Shown in pieces: positions 14,006 to 22,986 of a DNA stretch of 64,000 bases. The stretch comes from Bacteroidota bacterium (lineage in GTDB: Bacteria; Bacteroidota; Bacteroidia; Bacteroidales; F082). Position 1 is the stretch's first letter. Every line of letters starts with the position of its first letter. Made by a program: the position numbers and the translations under genes. The stretch covers positions 1,612,001-1,676,000 of the forward strand of contig JADJXJ010000001.1 in NCBI GenBank assembly GCA_016715945.1. Direction: 5' to 3'. Under the pieces are notes generated by a model. That model saw nothing but the letters and a program-made list of their open reading frames with translations. It was not told where the DNA came from and searched no databases.

Positions 14006-15517
14006 TTATTTAACGAAACGAAGCGATTTATGCCACCGGACTTTGCCGCCAAACAGCGGCTTGTTTTTGTCGAGCGAGAGCCACACAAATACGGCTTTAC
14101 CCACGATATGATCTTCGGGTACAAAGCCCCAGAAACGGGAGTCGGCCGAGTTGTGGCGATTGTCGCCCATCATCCAGTAATAGTTCTGGGCAAATGTGTA
14201 TTGCGTAGTTTCCACGTCATCCACAAAGATTTTTTCGCCCTCGGTGCGGAGTTTGTGGCCTTCGTACGCCGTGATGATGCGCTCGTAAAGCGGCAGGGTG
14301 CTGGCATTGAGCGCCACAGTTTTTCCTTTTGAAGGTATCTCGAGCGGGCCAAAATTGTCCACGTTCCAGGGATAACGGGCATCGTGCGGGAAGATTTCCG
14401 GATTCCATTCGCCGGCTTCATCCGTGAGCATCTGCACCTGCTTTACATTCGGCAGCTGCTGCAGCTCTTTTGCCACGGCCGGTGTGGTCCAGAACACATA
14501 TTCCCCGTTTTGCATGCCCAGCCTGCCCTCGGTGATGTCATATTTATCCAGCACGCGCTGGTTGATGGGACTGCCATCGGTGAGAATGCTGTACCTGAAT
14601 TGCAATTGACCGGGCGTCGGGTTTGGCTGACCATTCACGAACAGCTCTGCGTTTCGTATTTCGATGACATCGCCTGGCATGCCCACACACCTTTTAATGT
14701 AATTCTCCCTTTTGTCAACCGGACGGCTGGTGATTTCGCCGAAGTTGCGTTTGTCGCTCCACACCCGTTCGCGGCCATATTGTCTCACAAGCTGATAATA
14801 GCTCACATTGCTCTGAAACTTCAGGCTCAGCGTATCGCCGTCGGGATAGTTGAACACCACGGCATCGTTGCGCTGCACCTGTCCGAGACCCGGGAATCGG
14901 TAGTAAGGCCAGCTGACCCATTCCACATACGATTTGGCTGTTTCGCTCCAGGGCAAGGTGTGGTGCACAAACGGAAACGCCAAAGGGGTATTGGGCAGGC
15001 GAGGCCCGTAGCTCAACTTGCTCACAAACAGAAAGTCGCCAACCAGCAGCGACTTTTCCATACTCGAGGTGGGAATGGTATAAGCTTCGAACAGGAACAT
15101 GCGAATGATGCTGGCAGCAACCACGGCAAACACGATGGCATCGAGCCACTCGCGCACAGGCGTCTTTTTCGGACGCTCTGTGACGGCAGGGTCAAGATAT
15201 GGGAGCTGTTGGGCTGCCACACGCGGCAGATAAACAAACGGCAGGGCTGCGGCTGCCAGATGCTGCAGAAAACCTTCCTTGCCAAAACACCGCACCAGCT
15301 CGATGAGCATGAGCCAATACACGAAAATATTCAGAAACGGAACCAGCATCAGGGCAAGCCACCACCAGGGCTTCTTGATGATTTTCAGCAGGATGAAGAG
15401 GTTGTAGTAGGGCACAGCCGACATCCAGCCCTTGTATCCGGCCTTTTCGTAAAGCTTCCAGCCAAACACATTAAATACTGTAAGCAGTGCCGGAACCAAT
15501 AAAATAAAACTAATCAT
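14006..15517 (-). CDS. lepB: Signal peptidase I with N-terminal membrane extension
   Basis: Removes signal peptides from exported proteins on the outer face of the inner membrane. At 503 residues it is much longer than E. coli LepB (324). The first 110 residues hold three hydrophobic segments and resemble the DUF5684 membrane domain often fused in Bacteroidota; a further TM follows at about 125-145. The S26 catalytic serine is Ser152 in IPTSSMEKS and the lysine is Lys275 in [12 protein letters not shown]. The last box is [14 protein letters not shown] near the C-terminus. Between Lys275 and that box is a long insert of about 150 residues. It follows dapB after 92 bases and appears to end the chromosome-partition operon. 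Confidence 0.93.
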   Translation of the reverse strand: MISFILLVPALLTVFNVFGWKLYEKAGYKGWMSAVPYYNLFILLKIIKKPWWWLALMLVPFLNIFVYWLMLIELVRCFGKEGFLQHLAAAALPFVYLPRVAAQQLPYLDPAVTERPKKTPVREWLDAIVFAVVAASIIRMFLFEAYTIPTSSMEKSLLVGDFLFVSKLSYGPRLPNTPLAFPFVHHTLPWSETAKSYVEWVSWPYYRFPGLGQVQRNDAVVFNYPDGDTLSLKFQSNVSYYQLVRQYGRERVWSDKRNFGEITSRPVDKRENYIKRCVGMPGDVIEIRNAELFVNGQPNPTPGQLQFRYSILTDGSPINQRVLDKYDITEGRLGMQNGEYVFWTTPAVAKELQQLPNVKQVQMLTDEAGEWNPEIFPHDARYPWNVDNFGPLEIPSKGKTVALNASTLPLYERIITAYEGHKLRTEGEKIFVDDVETTQYTFAQNYYWMMGDNRHNSADSRFWGFVPEDHIVGKAVFVWLSLDKNKPLFGGKVRWHKSLRFVK

Positions 15518-15609
15518 GCGGCGGAAATTTTGAGGGCGAAGTTAACAAAGTATTAAGGGTGTTCGGGCAGGGCGCTGTTAATTATTCATAACCAAAGCTG
15601 TAGCCTGAT

Positions 15610-16320
15610 TCAATAGCCAAGCAGGTCTTCCATGGTAAAGATTCCGGTTTTGCCAAGCACAAATTCTGCTGCCAGCACTGCGCCCAACGCAAAGCCCTCC
15701 CGGCTGAAGGCCTCGTGCCTCAGCACAATCTGATCCGAAGCCGAGGTGGCTATCACCTCGTGAATACCTTTAACCTCACCTTCGCGTATGGCTTCCACCG
15801 GAAGGACGGAGGCTTGTGCATCGTTACCAAGCTGCCAGCTTTCAAGACCTTCTACCCTGGCAATCAGATCGTTGGCAAGCTGTACGGCTGTTCCGCTGGG
15901 GGCATCGAGTTTGTGCACATGATGCACTTCCCGAATGCGCAGTTTGTAGTCGGTGCCATTGACCAACCAGGCCAGCTGCCGGTTAAGCCTGAACACGATG
16001 TTCATTCCGATGGAAAAATTCGGGGCATGGAACAAGGTGCCGTTGTGCTCCATCACCAGCATTTTAACCTCATCGAGGTGCTGCTGCCAGCCTGTGGTGC
16101 CCACCACAACAGGCCATCCCATGGTGATACAGCGTCGTATGTTTTCCAAAGCAGCCTCAGGCGAACTGAAATCAATGCACACATCTGCACTGATGTCCGG
16201 AGGGATGTCGTGCCATTGGGAGGCATTGTCGATTACCAGCGCAATCTGATGTCCTCTGGAAAGGCATTGGTGTTCAACCATTTTGCCCATCTTTCCGTAG
16301 CCGGAGAGCACAATATTCAT
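15610..16320 (-). CDS. dapB: 4-hydroxy-tetrahydrodipicolinate reductase
   Basis: A 236-residue enzyme of the lysine/diaminopimelate pathway that reduces 4-hydroxytetrahydrodipicolinate with NAD(P)H. The N-terminal dinucleotide motif is SGYGKMGKMVE (about 6-16); the substrate loop is VHKLDAPSGTAVQLAN (near 155), with the catalytic His in EVHHVHK. It is shorter than E. coli DapB (273), as is usual in Bacteroidota. It lies 4 bases after the DUF5683 gene and upstream of lepB in the same operon. Confidence 0.94.
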   Translation of the reverse strand: MNIVLSGYGKMGKMVEHQCLSRGHQIALVIDNASQWHDIPPDISADVCIDFSSPEAALENIRRCITMGWPVVVGTTGWQQHLDEVKMLVMEHNGTLFHAPNFSIGMNIVFRLNRQLAWLVNGTDYKLRIREVHHVHKLDAPSGTAVQLANDLIARVEGLESWQLGNDAQASVLPVEAIREGEVKGIHEVIATSASDQIVLRHEAFSREGFALGAVLAAEFVLGKTGIFTMEDLLGY

Positions 16321-16324
16321 AGGC

Positions 16325-16888
16325 TTAGAATTTTAAACGTACACTGATGCCTGCAGGCAAGGCTGCCATTGGCGAAGCCGGCATTGTTGGGGCGAGCTGC
16401 ATTCCCGGCCTGATCTGGAGGACAAGGTCTTCGCTGACGTCGTAGTAAAAAAAGTGTGCATCTACCGTGGCATCAATGATATTCAGTGCATACCACACGC
16501 CCAGGAGCAGAAAACTTACCTCCATATTGCGCCGGTAGTAGTCGCGTATGGTGATGATGTCGTTGGCCGGATACTTGATATACTTGTTGTCGGTGGGGTA
16601 GGTCTCGCCCTGCGAAACATAAGTAAACGCCTCGCGGGCCATGCGGTATTCGTTGCGGTTGAGGATGCCTGCATAGGTAAACGCCCCGATACCTGCATAC
16701 ACTATGGGCACTTTCCAGTATTTGCGGTTGTAAATCTGTCCCAGCCCGGGCAGCACGGCCGAATAGACGCTTGCCTTGTGCGGCGAATGCTGATTAGCCG
16801 AAGCAAGCGTGTCGTTTGCAGGCTTTTGCGCCCTGACGGGAACCAAAGCCAGCAAAAGAATAAGCAGCAGCCACGATGGTTTATTCAT
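16325..16888 (-). CDS. DUF5683 domain membrane protein
   Basis: A 187-residue protein with an N-terminal signal-like segment (LLLILLLALVPVRAQ) and the SAVLPGLGQIYNRKYWKVPIVYAGIGAFTY region that defines DUF5683. Two more hydrophobic segments follow. Function is not established. It overlaps the end of parB by 8 bases and precedes dapB by 4, a gene order I associate with Bacteroidota parAB loci. The start at 16888 (MNKPSW) is preferred over an alternative three codons upstream. Confidence 0.82.
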   Translation of the reverse strand: MNKPSWLLLILLLALVPVRAQKPANDTLASANQHSPHKASVYSAVLPGLGQIYNRKYWKVPIVYAGIGAFTYAGILNRNEYRMAREAFTYVSQGETYPTDNKYIKYPANDIITIRDYYRRNMEVSFLLLGVWYALNIIDATVDAHFFYYDVSEDLVLQIRPGMQLAPTMPASPMAALPAGISVRLKF

Positions 16889-17792
16889 CCGAACCAAGTG
16901 CGTTCAGGAGGCCGAGCAGGTTTTCGAGCTGACCATCATTGTCAAACGCAATGGATAACGCACCTTTTCCTTTGGGATTGCGTTTGATTTCTATTTTGGC
17001 GCCTATCTTTCTTGAGAGTTCGGCTGCCTTGTCTTTGTACACAGCGGGAACAGCCTGCACGGGAGCTTTTGCTTTGTTGCCCTGCGGATTGCTCAGGTCG
17101 CGCACCATTTTCTCCACCTGGCGCACGTTGAGCTCTTTTTCGATGATTTGCTGAAGGATAAGCAGCTGTTTTACAGGGTCTTCGATATTGATCAATGCGC
17201 GGGCATGCCCCATGGTGATATGTCCGTCGCGGAGTGCAATCTGCACTTCGGGCGGCAGCTTGAGCAGCCGGAGGAAATTGGCAATGGTGGTACGGCCTTT
17301 ACCTACCTTTTCGCTGAGTTGCTCCTGTGTGAGCTGGCATTCTTCCATGAGGCGCTGGTAGCTGATGGCCACCTCTATGGCGTTGAGGTTTTCGCGGTGG
17401 ATGTTCTCGATGAGGGCCATCTCGAGCATCTGCTCATCGTTGGCAACCCTGATGAATACCGGTATGGTAGTCAGGCCGGCCAGTTTAGATGCACGCAAAC
17501 GTCGTTCTCCGCTGATCAGCTGATACTTATCAAAACCCAGTTTGCGCACGGTCACCGGCTGGATCACTCCCTGAGCTTTGATGGAGGCGGCCAGTTCGCG
17601 CAGGGCCATATCGTCGAAATCGGTGCGCGGCTGAAAGGGATTGGTCTCGATTTTGTCAATATCAATCTCGGCCGTTGCACCTACCACATAGTTACCGGCG
17701 ATATCTTCGGACGTGATGTCGGTTTCGGGGCTTTGCAGAATAGCCTCAAGTCCGCGGCCCAGCCCCCTTTTTTTTGTCTTGTCAGCGCTCAC
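16881..17792 (-). CDS. parB: Chromosome-partitioning protein ParB
   Basis: A 303-residue centromere-binding CTPase that loads at parS sites and spreads. It begins with KKRGLGRGLEAIL, then a ParB/Sulfiredoxin domain: DIDKIETNPFQPRTDFD and the CTP-binding LISGERRLRASKLAGL; the ENIHRENLNAIEVAISY motif; an HTH region (LTQEQLSEKVGKGRTTIANFLRLL); and a basic C-terminal dimerisation domain. Its GTG start overlaps the parA stop (GTGA), indicating coupled translation. I saw no obvious parS in a quick reading but could not scan systematically. Confidence 0.95.
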   Translation of the reverse strand: MSADKTKKRGLGRGLEAILQSPETDITSEDIAGNYVVGATAEIDIDKIETNPFQPRTDFDDMALRELAASIKAQGVIQPVTVRKLGFDKYQLISGERRLRASKLAGLTTIPVFIRVANDEQMLEMALIENIHRENLNAIEVAISYQRLMEECQLTQEQLSEKVGKGRTTIANFLRLLKLPPEVQIALRDGHITMGHARALINIEDPVKQLLILQQIIEKELNVRQVEKMVRDLSNPQGNKAKAPVQAVPAVYKDKAAELSRKIGAKIEIKRNPKGKGALSIAFDNDGQLENLLGLLNALGSDE

Positions 17793-18583
17793 TTGCTTTC
17801 CTCCTCAGTTTTTGCGACCATTTTATTCTTTACGAGAATTTCTCTGGCAAGGTTCAGATAATTGATGGCGCCCGTGCTGGCGGCATCGTGCATGATGATG
17901 GTTTCGCCGTGGCTGGGCGCTTCGCTCAGGCGGGTGTTGCGGGCAACGATGGTGTCGAAAACAAGCTGCTGGAAGTGGGTTTTCACCTCCTCCACCACCT
18001 GACGCGAAAGCCTCAGGCGCGAGTCGAACATGGTCAGCAGTATGCCCTCGATGTCGAGCTGGGGGTTCAGGCGGGTTTGCACAATCTTGATGGTATTAAG
18101 CAGCTTGCCGAGTCCTTCGAGGGCAAAATATTCGCATTGCACGGGGATGATAACCGAGTCGGATGCGGTGAGGGCATTCACCGTGATCAACCCGAGCGAG
18201 GGCGAGCAGTCGATGAGCACAAAGTCGTAATCGTTTTTCACTTTGTCGATCACCTGCTTCATCATCTTCTCGCGGTTTGGCAGATTGATCATCTCAATCT
18301 CCGCGCCTACCAGGTCGATATGGGCAGGAAGCAGCATCAGGTTGGGCGTGGTTGTTTCGAGCGTTGCCACCGAAGGTTCCACCCCGTCCATGATGCATTC
18401 GTACACGCTGTTTTCGATTTCCTTTGGGTCGTAGCCCAATCCCGAAGTAGCGTTGGCCTGCGGGTCGGCATCCACAAGCAAGGTACGAAACTCAAGCACC
18501 GCGAAGCTGGCTGCCAGGTTGATGGCAGTGGTTGTTTTGCCTACCCCGCCCTTTTGGTTTGCTATGGCAATGGTTTTACCCAT
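17789..18583 (-). CDS. parA: Chromosome-partitioning ATPase ParA/Soj
   Basis: A 264-residue deviant Walker A ATPase that moves ParB-bound origins. It has KGGVGKTTTAINLA (11-24) with the signature lysine, DADPQANATSGLG (Walker A'), and DFVLIDCSPSLG (Walker B). The open frame extends upstream to 18658, but that would run through the promoter; ATG 18583 gives the normal N-terminus MGKTIAIANQ. It is the first gene of parA-parB-DUF5683-dapB-lepB. The preceding -7 box gives a leader of roughly 45-50 bases. Confidence 0.96.
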   Translation of the reverse strand: MGKTIAIANQKGGVGKTTTAINLAASFAVLEFRTLLVDADPQANATSGLGYDPKEIENSVYECIMDGVEPSVATLETTTPNLMLLPAHIDLVGAEIEMINLPNREKMMKQVIDKVKNDYDFVLIDCSPSLGLITVNALTASDSVIIPVQCEYFALEGLGKLLNTIKIVQTRLNPQLDIEGILLTMFDSRLRLSRQVVEEVKTHFQQLVFDTIVARNTRLSEAPSHGETIIMHDAASTGAINYLNLAREILVKNKMVAKTEEESK

Positions 18584-18636
18584 GATGTTGTACTTCAGCT
18601 TGTTAAAGTAATTTTGTCGCAAAATTCGTCCGGAGG

Positions 18637-18644
18637 CAAAGTTA
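18637..18644 (-). promoter_or_regulatory. -7 box TAACTTTG for the parA operon
   Basis: Exact TAnnTTTG match on the minus strand, 53 bases upstream of the parA ATG. Confidence 0.68.
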
Positions 18645-18743
18645 GTGCTTTTGCACAAGCTCTGTCACGCTCCCGGCAAAAAGCCGGTGCGTTTGAAAAC
18701 TAATCTGAAGTATATTTCGGGATGACAGTGGCGGATAGCCGAC

Positions 18744-19058
18744 TTAAAGATCCTCAAATTCAATGTCGGCCTGGTCGATGCCGTAGTTTTCGGGCAGCTC
18801 TCCGGTTTCAATAAAATGTATGCTTTCCTGCAGACCTTTGATAAACTTTTCAAAGTCTTCCCGGTACAGAAAAATCTTGTGTTTCTCGTAAATAAACCGC
18901 CCCAGTTCGTTGCTAAACTTGCGCTTGCTTTCAGTGATGGTGATGTATTTGTCGTCGCCCCGCGTAACCTTGACGTCGAAGAAATAGGTTCGTTTTCCGG
19001 CTTTCACTGCACGCGAAAAAATTCCATCCCTGTTGTCGTGCCTGTATTCAGCGTCCAT
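18744..19058 (-). CDS. DUF3276 (PUR-family) protein
   Basis: A 104-residue protein matching the DUF3276 family typical of Bacteroidota, related to PUR-alpha ssDNA/RNA-binding proteins. The visible core is an IFSRAVKAGKRTYFFDVK strand pair followed by KYITITESKR and a FIYEKHKIFLYREDFEKF helix, with an acidic C-terminal tail. Length is usual. It has its own promoter and lies upstream of the parA operon on the same strand. Biological role is not settled; nucleic-acid binding is inferred from the fold. Confidence 0.87.
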   Translation of the reverse strand: MDAEYRHDNRDGIFSRAVKAGKRTYFFDVKVTRGDDKYITITESKRKFSNELGRFIYEKHKIFLYREDFEKFIKGLQESIHFIETGELPENYGIDQADIEFEDL

Positions 19059-19092
19059 TTGCTTACTGTTTTCCTTAGCTCTGTTGCCGAAA

Positions 19093-19100
19093 CAAAAGTA
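19093..19100 (-). promoter_or_regulatory. -7 box TACTTTTG for the DUF3276 gene
   Basis: Exact TAnnTTTG match on the minus strand, 34 bases before the ATG at 19058. Confidence 0.62.
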
Positions 19101-19224
19101 AAAAATCTTCCTTACGTCAGGCCAGCAGGTAAAAAATACCGGCCTTTTGTTTTGTTAAGTCTTTTCTTATTTCCGGTATTCCGGTTAGCTTGGCCATCTT
19201 ATCTGGATTCATTCTAAAAATGCC

Positions 19225-19232
19225 TATTTTTG
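19225..19232 (+). promoter_or_regulatory. -7 box TATTTTTG for the E2 acyltransferase
   Basis: Exact TAnnTTTG match about 60 bases upstream of the ATG at 19292. Confidence 0.62.
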
Positions 19233-19291
19233 CAGCCTGAAATTGAACAAAAAGCATCATTATTTCCTTTTGATGACAAAAACATTCTTGT

Positions 19292-20623
19292 ATGGCCACA
19301 TTTGAAATTGTGATGCCCAAGATGGGCGAAAGTGTTATTGAAGCCACCATCACCAAATGGCTCAAACAACCCGGCGATATGGTGTCGGAAGACGACCCGA
19401 TCGTTGAGATTGCCACCGACAAGGTGGACAGCGAGATCCCCTCGCCCGTCGAAGGCAAGCTGATCAAGCAATTATATAAGGAGGGTGACGTGGTTGCCGT
19501 TGGCCTGCCTATTGCGGTCATCTCGCTCGATGGCGAAGATGCTGTTGCAGGTGAAGATGCGCCGGCCGCTCCGCAGCCTGAGGCAATACCCGGCGCCGAA
19601 CTCATTGCCGGAGGCACTGCAGCAGCCGATGTGCCTGCACCGGTGAGCACCCCCGGAAGATTTTATTCGCCCCTGGTCAAGAGCATTGCCAAAGCCGAAA
19701 ACATCGGCCAGGAGGAGCTCGACCGCATTCCGGGATCGGGCAAGGACGGACGCGTGACCAAGGAAGACGTACTCAACTATCTCAAAAACAGGTCACAAGC
19801 TCCCCAGCCAGTGGCCGCCACACCCGCACCGGCACCTCAAGCTGCTTCCGCACCGGCCCCTGCCCCGGCAAAACCTGCCCAGAAGATCGAAGCTCCGAAG
19901 GTGGTCACCGAAGCCGGCGACCAGATTGTGGAAATGGACCGCATGCGCCGCATCATCGCCGACCACATGGTGATGTCGAAGCATGTGTCGCCACACGTTA
20001 CCAGCTTTATCGATGTGGACGTGACCAATATCGTAAACTGGCGCAACAGGGTGAAGGACAGCTTCTTCAAACGCGAAGGCGAAAAAATCACCTACACCCC
20101 GATCTTCTTCGAAGCCGCAGCCAAAGCCCTGAAAGAATTTCCTCAGATCAACGCCTCGGTTGACGGTTACAACATCATCCTGCGCAAGAACATCAACATC
20201 GGCATGGCCACAGCCCTGCCCAACGGCAACCTGATTGTGCCGGTAATCAAAAATGTGGACGAAAAAAGCCTGCTCGGCATCACCAAATCGGTGAACGACC
20301 TGGCAAATCGCGCAAGGGCCAACAAGCTCCTGCCCGACGAAATTCAGGGCGGCACCTTTACCATCACCAATTTCGGCACCTTCGACAGCATCACGGGCAC
20401 ACCCATCATCAATCAGCCTCAGGTGGCAATCCTGGCTGTAGGTGCCATCCGCAAGCAACCCGCTGTGATCGAAACCGAATTCGGCGATGTGATTGCAATC
20501 CGCCACATCATGATCCTGGCGCTGGCTTACGACCACAGGATTGTGGATGGCGCTCTGGGCGGCATGTTCCTCAAAAAGATGAAACAGCTGCTCGAAGGGT
20601 TCAATCCCGAACGGGAAATCTAA
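19292..20623 (+). CDS. Dihydrolipoamide acyltransferase (E2 of a 2-oxoacid dehydrogenase complex)
   Basis: A 443-residue E2 subunit that transfers acyl groups from lipoyl-lysine to CoA. Domains in order: one N-terminal lipoyl domain with Lys44 in ATDKVDSEIPS; an Ala/Pro-rich linker; a peripheral subunit-binding domain at about 118-155 (GSGKDGRVTKEDVLNYL); a second Ala/Pro linker; and a catalytic core ending with YDHRIVDG (His415, Asp419). The overall look favours branched-chain 2-oxoacid or pyruvate complexes over 2-oxoglutarate, but substrate is not certain. E1 and E3 genes are not adjacent. It is monocistronic: a promoter lies upstream and a strong terminator starts 20 bases after the stop. 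Confidence 0.92.
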   Translation: MATFEIVMPKMGESVIEATITKWLKQPGDMVSEDDPIVEIATDKVDSEIPSPVEGKLIKQLYKEGDVVAVGLPIAVISLDGEDAVAGEDAPAAPQPEAIPGAELIAGGTAAADVPAPVSTPGRFYSPLVKSIAKAENIGQEELDRIPGSGKDGRVTKEDVLNYLKNRSQAPQPVAATPAPAPQAASAPAPAPAKPAQKIEAPKVVTEAGDQIVEMDRMRRIIADHMVMSKHVSPHVTSFIDVDVTNIVNWRNRVKDSFFKREGEKITYTPIFFEAAAKALKEFPQINASVDGYNIILRKNINIGMATALPNGNLIVPVIKNVDEKSLLGITKSVNDLANRARANKLLPDEIQGGTFTITNFGTFDSITGTPIINQPQVAILAVGAIRKQPAVIETEFGDVIAIRHIMILALAYDHRIVDGALGGMFLKKMKQLLEGFNPEREI

Positions 20624-20642
20624 GTCATTAAAAATCAATATC

Positions 20643-20676
20643 ACAGGGTTAGCCCTTGGCTGACCCTGTTTTTTTT
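20643..20676 (+). terminator. Intrinsic terminator after the E2 gene
   Basis: ACAGGGTTAGCC (20643-20654) pairs along 12 positions, including one T-G wobble, with GGCTGACCCTGT (20658-20669) across a 3-base loop, and a run of eight T ends the signal. It shows that the next gene starts at 20689, not at the open-frame start at 20656 inside the loop. Confidence 0.92.
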
Positions 20677-20688
20677 CAAACCGTCTGC

Positions 20689-21525
20689 ATGAAGATCAAC
20701 CTGAAGCGTCCCCTTGCCTTTTTCGACCTCGAAACCACCGGGCTCAACATCATCACCGACCGCATCATCGAAATCAGCATCCTGAAGGTGCACCCCGATG
20801 GCCAGGAGGAAATTAAGACCTGGAGGGTCAATCCCGGCGTGCCCATCCCTCCCTCCTCTACTGCTTTCCATGGCATCACCGACGAAGATGTGAAAGATCT
20901 CCCGGGTTTCGCTTCCATTGCTCACGATGTGGCACGTTTTCTCGAAGGTTGCGACCTGGCAGGGTACAATGCCATCAAATTCGATCTGCCCCTGCTGGTC
21001 GAAGAGTTTTTGCGCTACGACATCCCCTTCGATGTTTCCAACCGCCATCTTATTGACGTGCAGAACATTTTCATGAAAATGGAACCAAGAAACCTCAGGG
21101 GAGCCTACCGGTTTTACTGCCAGAAAGAACTCACCGATGCCCATTCGGCCGAGGCCGACACCCGTGCCACATTTGAAATACTCAAAGCACAACTCGCCCG
21201 ATATCAGGACGCGGAATATACCGACCCTGCCGGCAAGACTTCCAGACCAGTAGAAAACGACGTGCGCAAACTGCATGAGTTTTCGGCACATCACCGCAAT
21301 GCCGACCTCAACGGGCAGATTATTTACGACGCCCAAAACCGGGAAGTTTTTAACTTCGGCAAGCACAAAGGTAAACGCGTGGAGGACGTGTTTCGCGATG
21401 AGCCTTCGTATTACGACTGGATGATGAAGGGTGAGTTTCCGTTGTTTACAAAAAAACTGATCACAGCCATCCGCCTGCGCATGAAAGGCGGACAGGTGCG
21501 AATGACCAACAAAAAACAGGAATGA
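20689..21525 (+). CDS. DEDDh 3'-5' exonuclease with ExoX-like C-terminal domain
   Basis: A 278-residue exonuclease of the DnaQ/epsilon superfamily. The DEDDh catalytic set is visible: FFDLETTG (Asp, Glu), YNAIKFDLP (Asp), and AHSAEADTRAT (His and Asp). After about residue 210 a small domain with NFGKHKGKRVEDVFRDEPSYYDWM resembles the C-terminal module of exodeoxyribonuclease X-like proteins, probably a nucleic-acid-binding add-on. It may proofread or trim DNA ends; it is not the main polymerase III epsilon by length alone. ATG 20689 is chosen because the terminator occupies 20643-20676. The next gene starts one base after its stop. Confidence 0.88.
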   Translation: MKINLKRPLAFFDLETTGLNIITDRIIEISILKVHPDGQEEIKTWRVNPGVPIPPSSTAFHGITDEDVKDLPGFASIAHDVARFLEGCDLAGYNAIKFDLPLLVEEFLRYDIPFDVSNRHLIDVQNIFMKMEPRNLRGAYRFYCQKELTDAHSAEADTRATFEILKAQLARYQDAEYTDPAGKTSRPVENDVRKLHEFSAHHRNADLNGQIIYDAQNREVFNFGKHKGKRVEDVFRDEPSYYDWMMKGEFPLFTKKLITAIRLRMKGGQVRMTNKKQE

Positions 21526-21526
21526 T

Positions 21527-22138
21527 ATGAAAATCATCTGCATCGGACGCAACTATGCCGAACACGCCCGCGAGCTGAACAACCCGCTCCCGGCCAAGCC
21601 TGTGTTTTTCATGAAACCCGACACAGCCCTGCTCCCGCCCCACAACCCATTTTTTCTGCCCGACTTCTCGAACGAGATTCACTACGAAACCGAACTCGTC
21701 CTGCGCATCTGCAAGCACGGTCGCAGCATCGAAAAGCAGTTCGCGTATAAATACTACGACGCCATCGGGGTTGGAATCGATTTCACTGCGCGCGACCTTC
21801 AGGCCGAATGCAAGCAAAAAGGCCTTCCCTGGGAAGTGGCCAAGGCTTTCGACTTTTCGGCTCCCGTGAGCCGCTTCCTGCCAAAGGAACAGTTTGCCGA
21901 CCTGAGCAATATCCGTTTCGGCCTGAAAATCAATGGCGAATGGCGGCAACAAGGCAACAGCCGCGATATGATCTTCAGTTTCGACCACATCATATCCTAC
22001 GTTTCGCAGTTTATCACCCTGCGCGAAGGCGACTACATCTTTACCGGCACACCCGAAGGCGTGGGGCAAACCCAGATCAACGACCGCTTTGAATTGTTCA
22101 TTGAAGATCAGCTCATGCTGACATTCAATGTGAAATAA
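21527..22138 (+). CDS. Fumarylacetoacetate hydrolase family protein
   Basis: A 203-residue single-domain FAH-fold enzyme. It has the family opening CIGRNYAEHARELNN, the FMKPDTAL strand, the metal-binding EIHYETELVLRI (two Glu), the GIDFTARDLQ motif and the closing TGTPEGVG. Small bacterial members act as acylpyruvate hydrolases, oxaloacetate tautomerases or decarboxylases; the exact reaction cannot be assigned from the sequence. Translation is probably coupled to the exonuclease gene (1-base gap). It converges on the DUF481 gene. Confidence 0.9.
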   Translation: MKIICIGRNYAEHARELNNPLPAKPVFFMKPDTALLPPHNPFFLPDFSNEIHYETELVLRICKHGRSIEKQFAYKYYDAIGVGIDFTARDLQAECKQKGLPWEVAKAFDFSAPVSRFLPKEQFADLSNIRFGLKINGEWRQQGNSRDMIFSFDHIISYVSQFITLREGDYIFTGTPEGVGQTQINDRFELFIEDQLMLTFNVK

Positions 22139-22209
22139 TTCATAAACAGATATTTACGGCGATAGCCCGCTTTTTTTCAGGCTTTGCTGACAGCCAGCCT
22201 GAGCCAAAC

Positions 22210-22986
22210 TCAGAGGGTAAAGCGGAAGGTGTTTTTTATTTCCAGGTCGTTAGGCTTCTTGCCGCCCACAGGTTGAGAGCGGTAGAAAAACTCTGCACTC
22301 ATCACAAACAGCCAACGCTCGTTGAGCGGGGTGCTCATGCTCATGTTGAGCGAATAGCGGTAATTGCTGAAATCGTTCAGGGCCGGCTGGAAGTAGTTCA
22401 CCATATTGAAACTGAGGTTTTTGCCCGGATCCCACAGCAGCGAGAGGTAGGAAGAGGAGCGCATGAGGCTCGAAGTTTGCCTGGGCCTGGTCGAATAACT
22501 CTCGTGTTCGAGAAATACCCCGGTTCCCAGAAACAGGCGCACCTTGGCACGCGACTTCCATGCGCTGTCGGCAAGGTTCACAGGGTTGAACCTGAACCCC
22601 CCTCCCAGCAGCGTGCGGCTGCGCAGCAGGATGAACTCGTCGAATTGTTGCTGCAGATAGCCCTCGGCCATCATGACGGCTTTGTCGTCGAGGTCGTGGA
22701 TGGCGCGAAAATGCACAAAGCCTTTGTGTGCTGAGGTTTTGCCCGACGATGTGCGCAGGTTGTATTCCAGAATGGTAAAATAGTCGGTGCGCGGTCCGTT
22801 GTAGTCCATCCTGAACCTGTCGGTCAGTTCCAGATAATTGGTGTTTCCACTGGCAATGTTGAGGCCGAAGGCATTGGTAAACATGAAGCCTTCGCGGGTG
22901 TTGTCGCGGTAATACCTTTCAATATTCACCTGGCTCATGGCCGAAAACGACCACAAGACCAGCAAAAGAATGGCAATTCGCTTCAT
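22210..22986 (-). CDS. DUF481-like outer-membrane barrel protein
   Basis: A 258-residue protein with a signal peptide (IAILLLVLWSFSAMSQ, cleavage near residue 19) followed by alternating amphipathic strands and a C-terminal Phe-Arg-Phe-Thr-Leu, consistent with an outer-membrane beta-barrel. The segment GNTNYLELTDRFRMDY is reminiscent of the DUF481 (YdiY) family. Its ATG overlaps the lolA stop (ATGA), so it is co-translated with the lipoprotein-carrier gene and may depend on that export route. The assignment rests on one motif and the barrel pattern, so the family is tentative. Confidence 0.62.
   Translation of the reverse strand: MKRIAILLLVLWSFSAMSQVNIERYYRDNTREGFMFTNAFGLNIASGNTNYLELTDRFRMDYNGPRTDYFTILEYNLRTSSGKTSAHKGFVHFRAIHDLDDKAVMMAEGYLQQQFDEFILLRSRTLLGGGFRFNPVNLADSAWKSRAKVRLFLGTGVFLEHESYSTRPRQTSSLMRSSSYLSLLWDPGKNLSFNMVNYFQPALNDFSNYRYSLNMSMSTPLNERWLFVMSAEFFYRSQPVGGKKPNDLEIKNTFRFTL

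Noticed and set aside
17774..18703. 309-residue plus-strand frame across parA
   Set aside because: Antisense shadow of the unambiguous parA gene.
22140..22205. Terminator between the FAH and DUF481 genes
   Set aside because: There are several short stems near a T-run (22171-22177), but the stems immediately before it are only 3-4 bp, too weak to claim.
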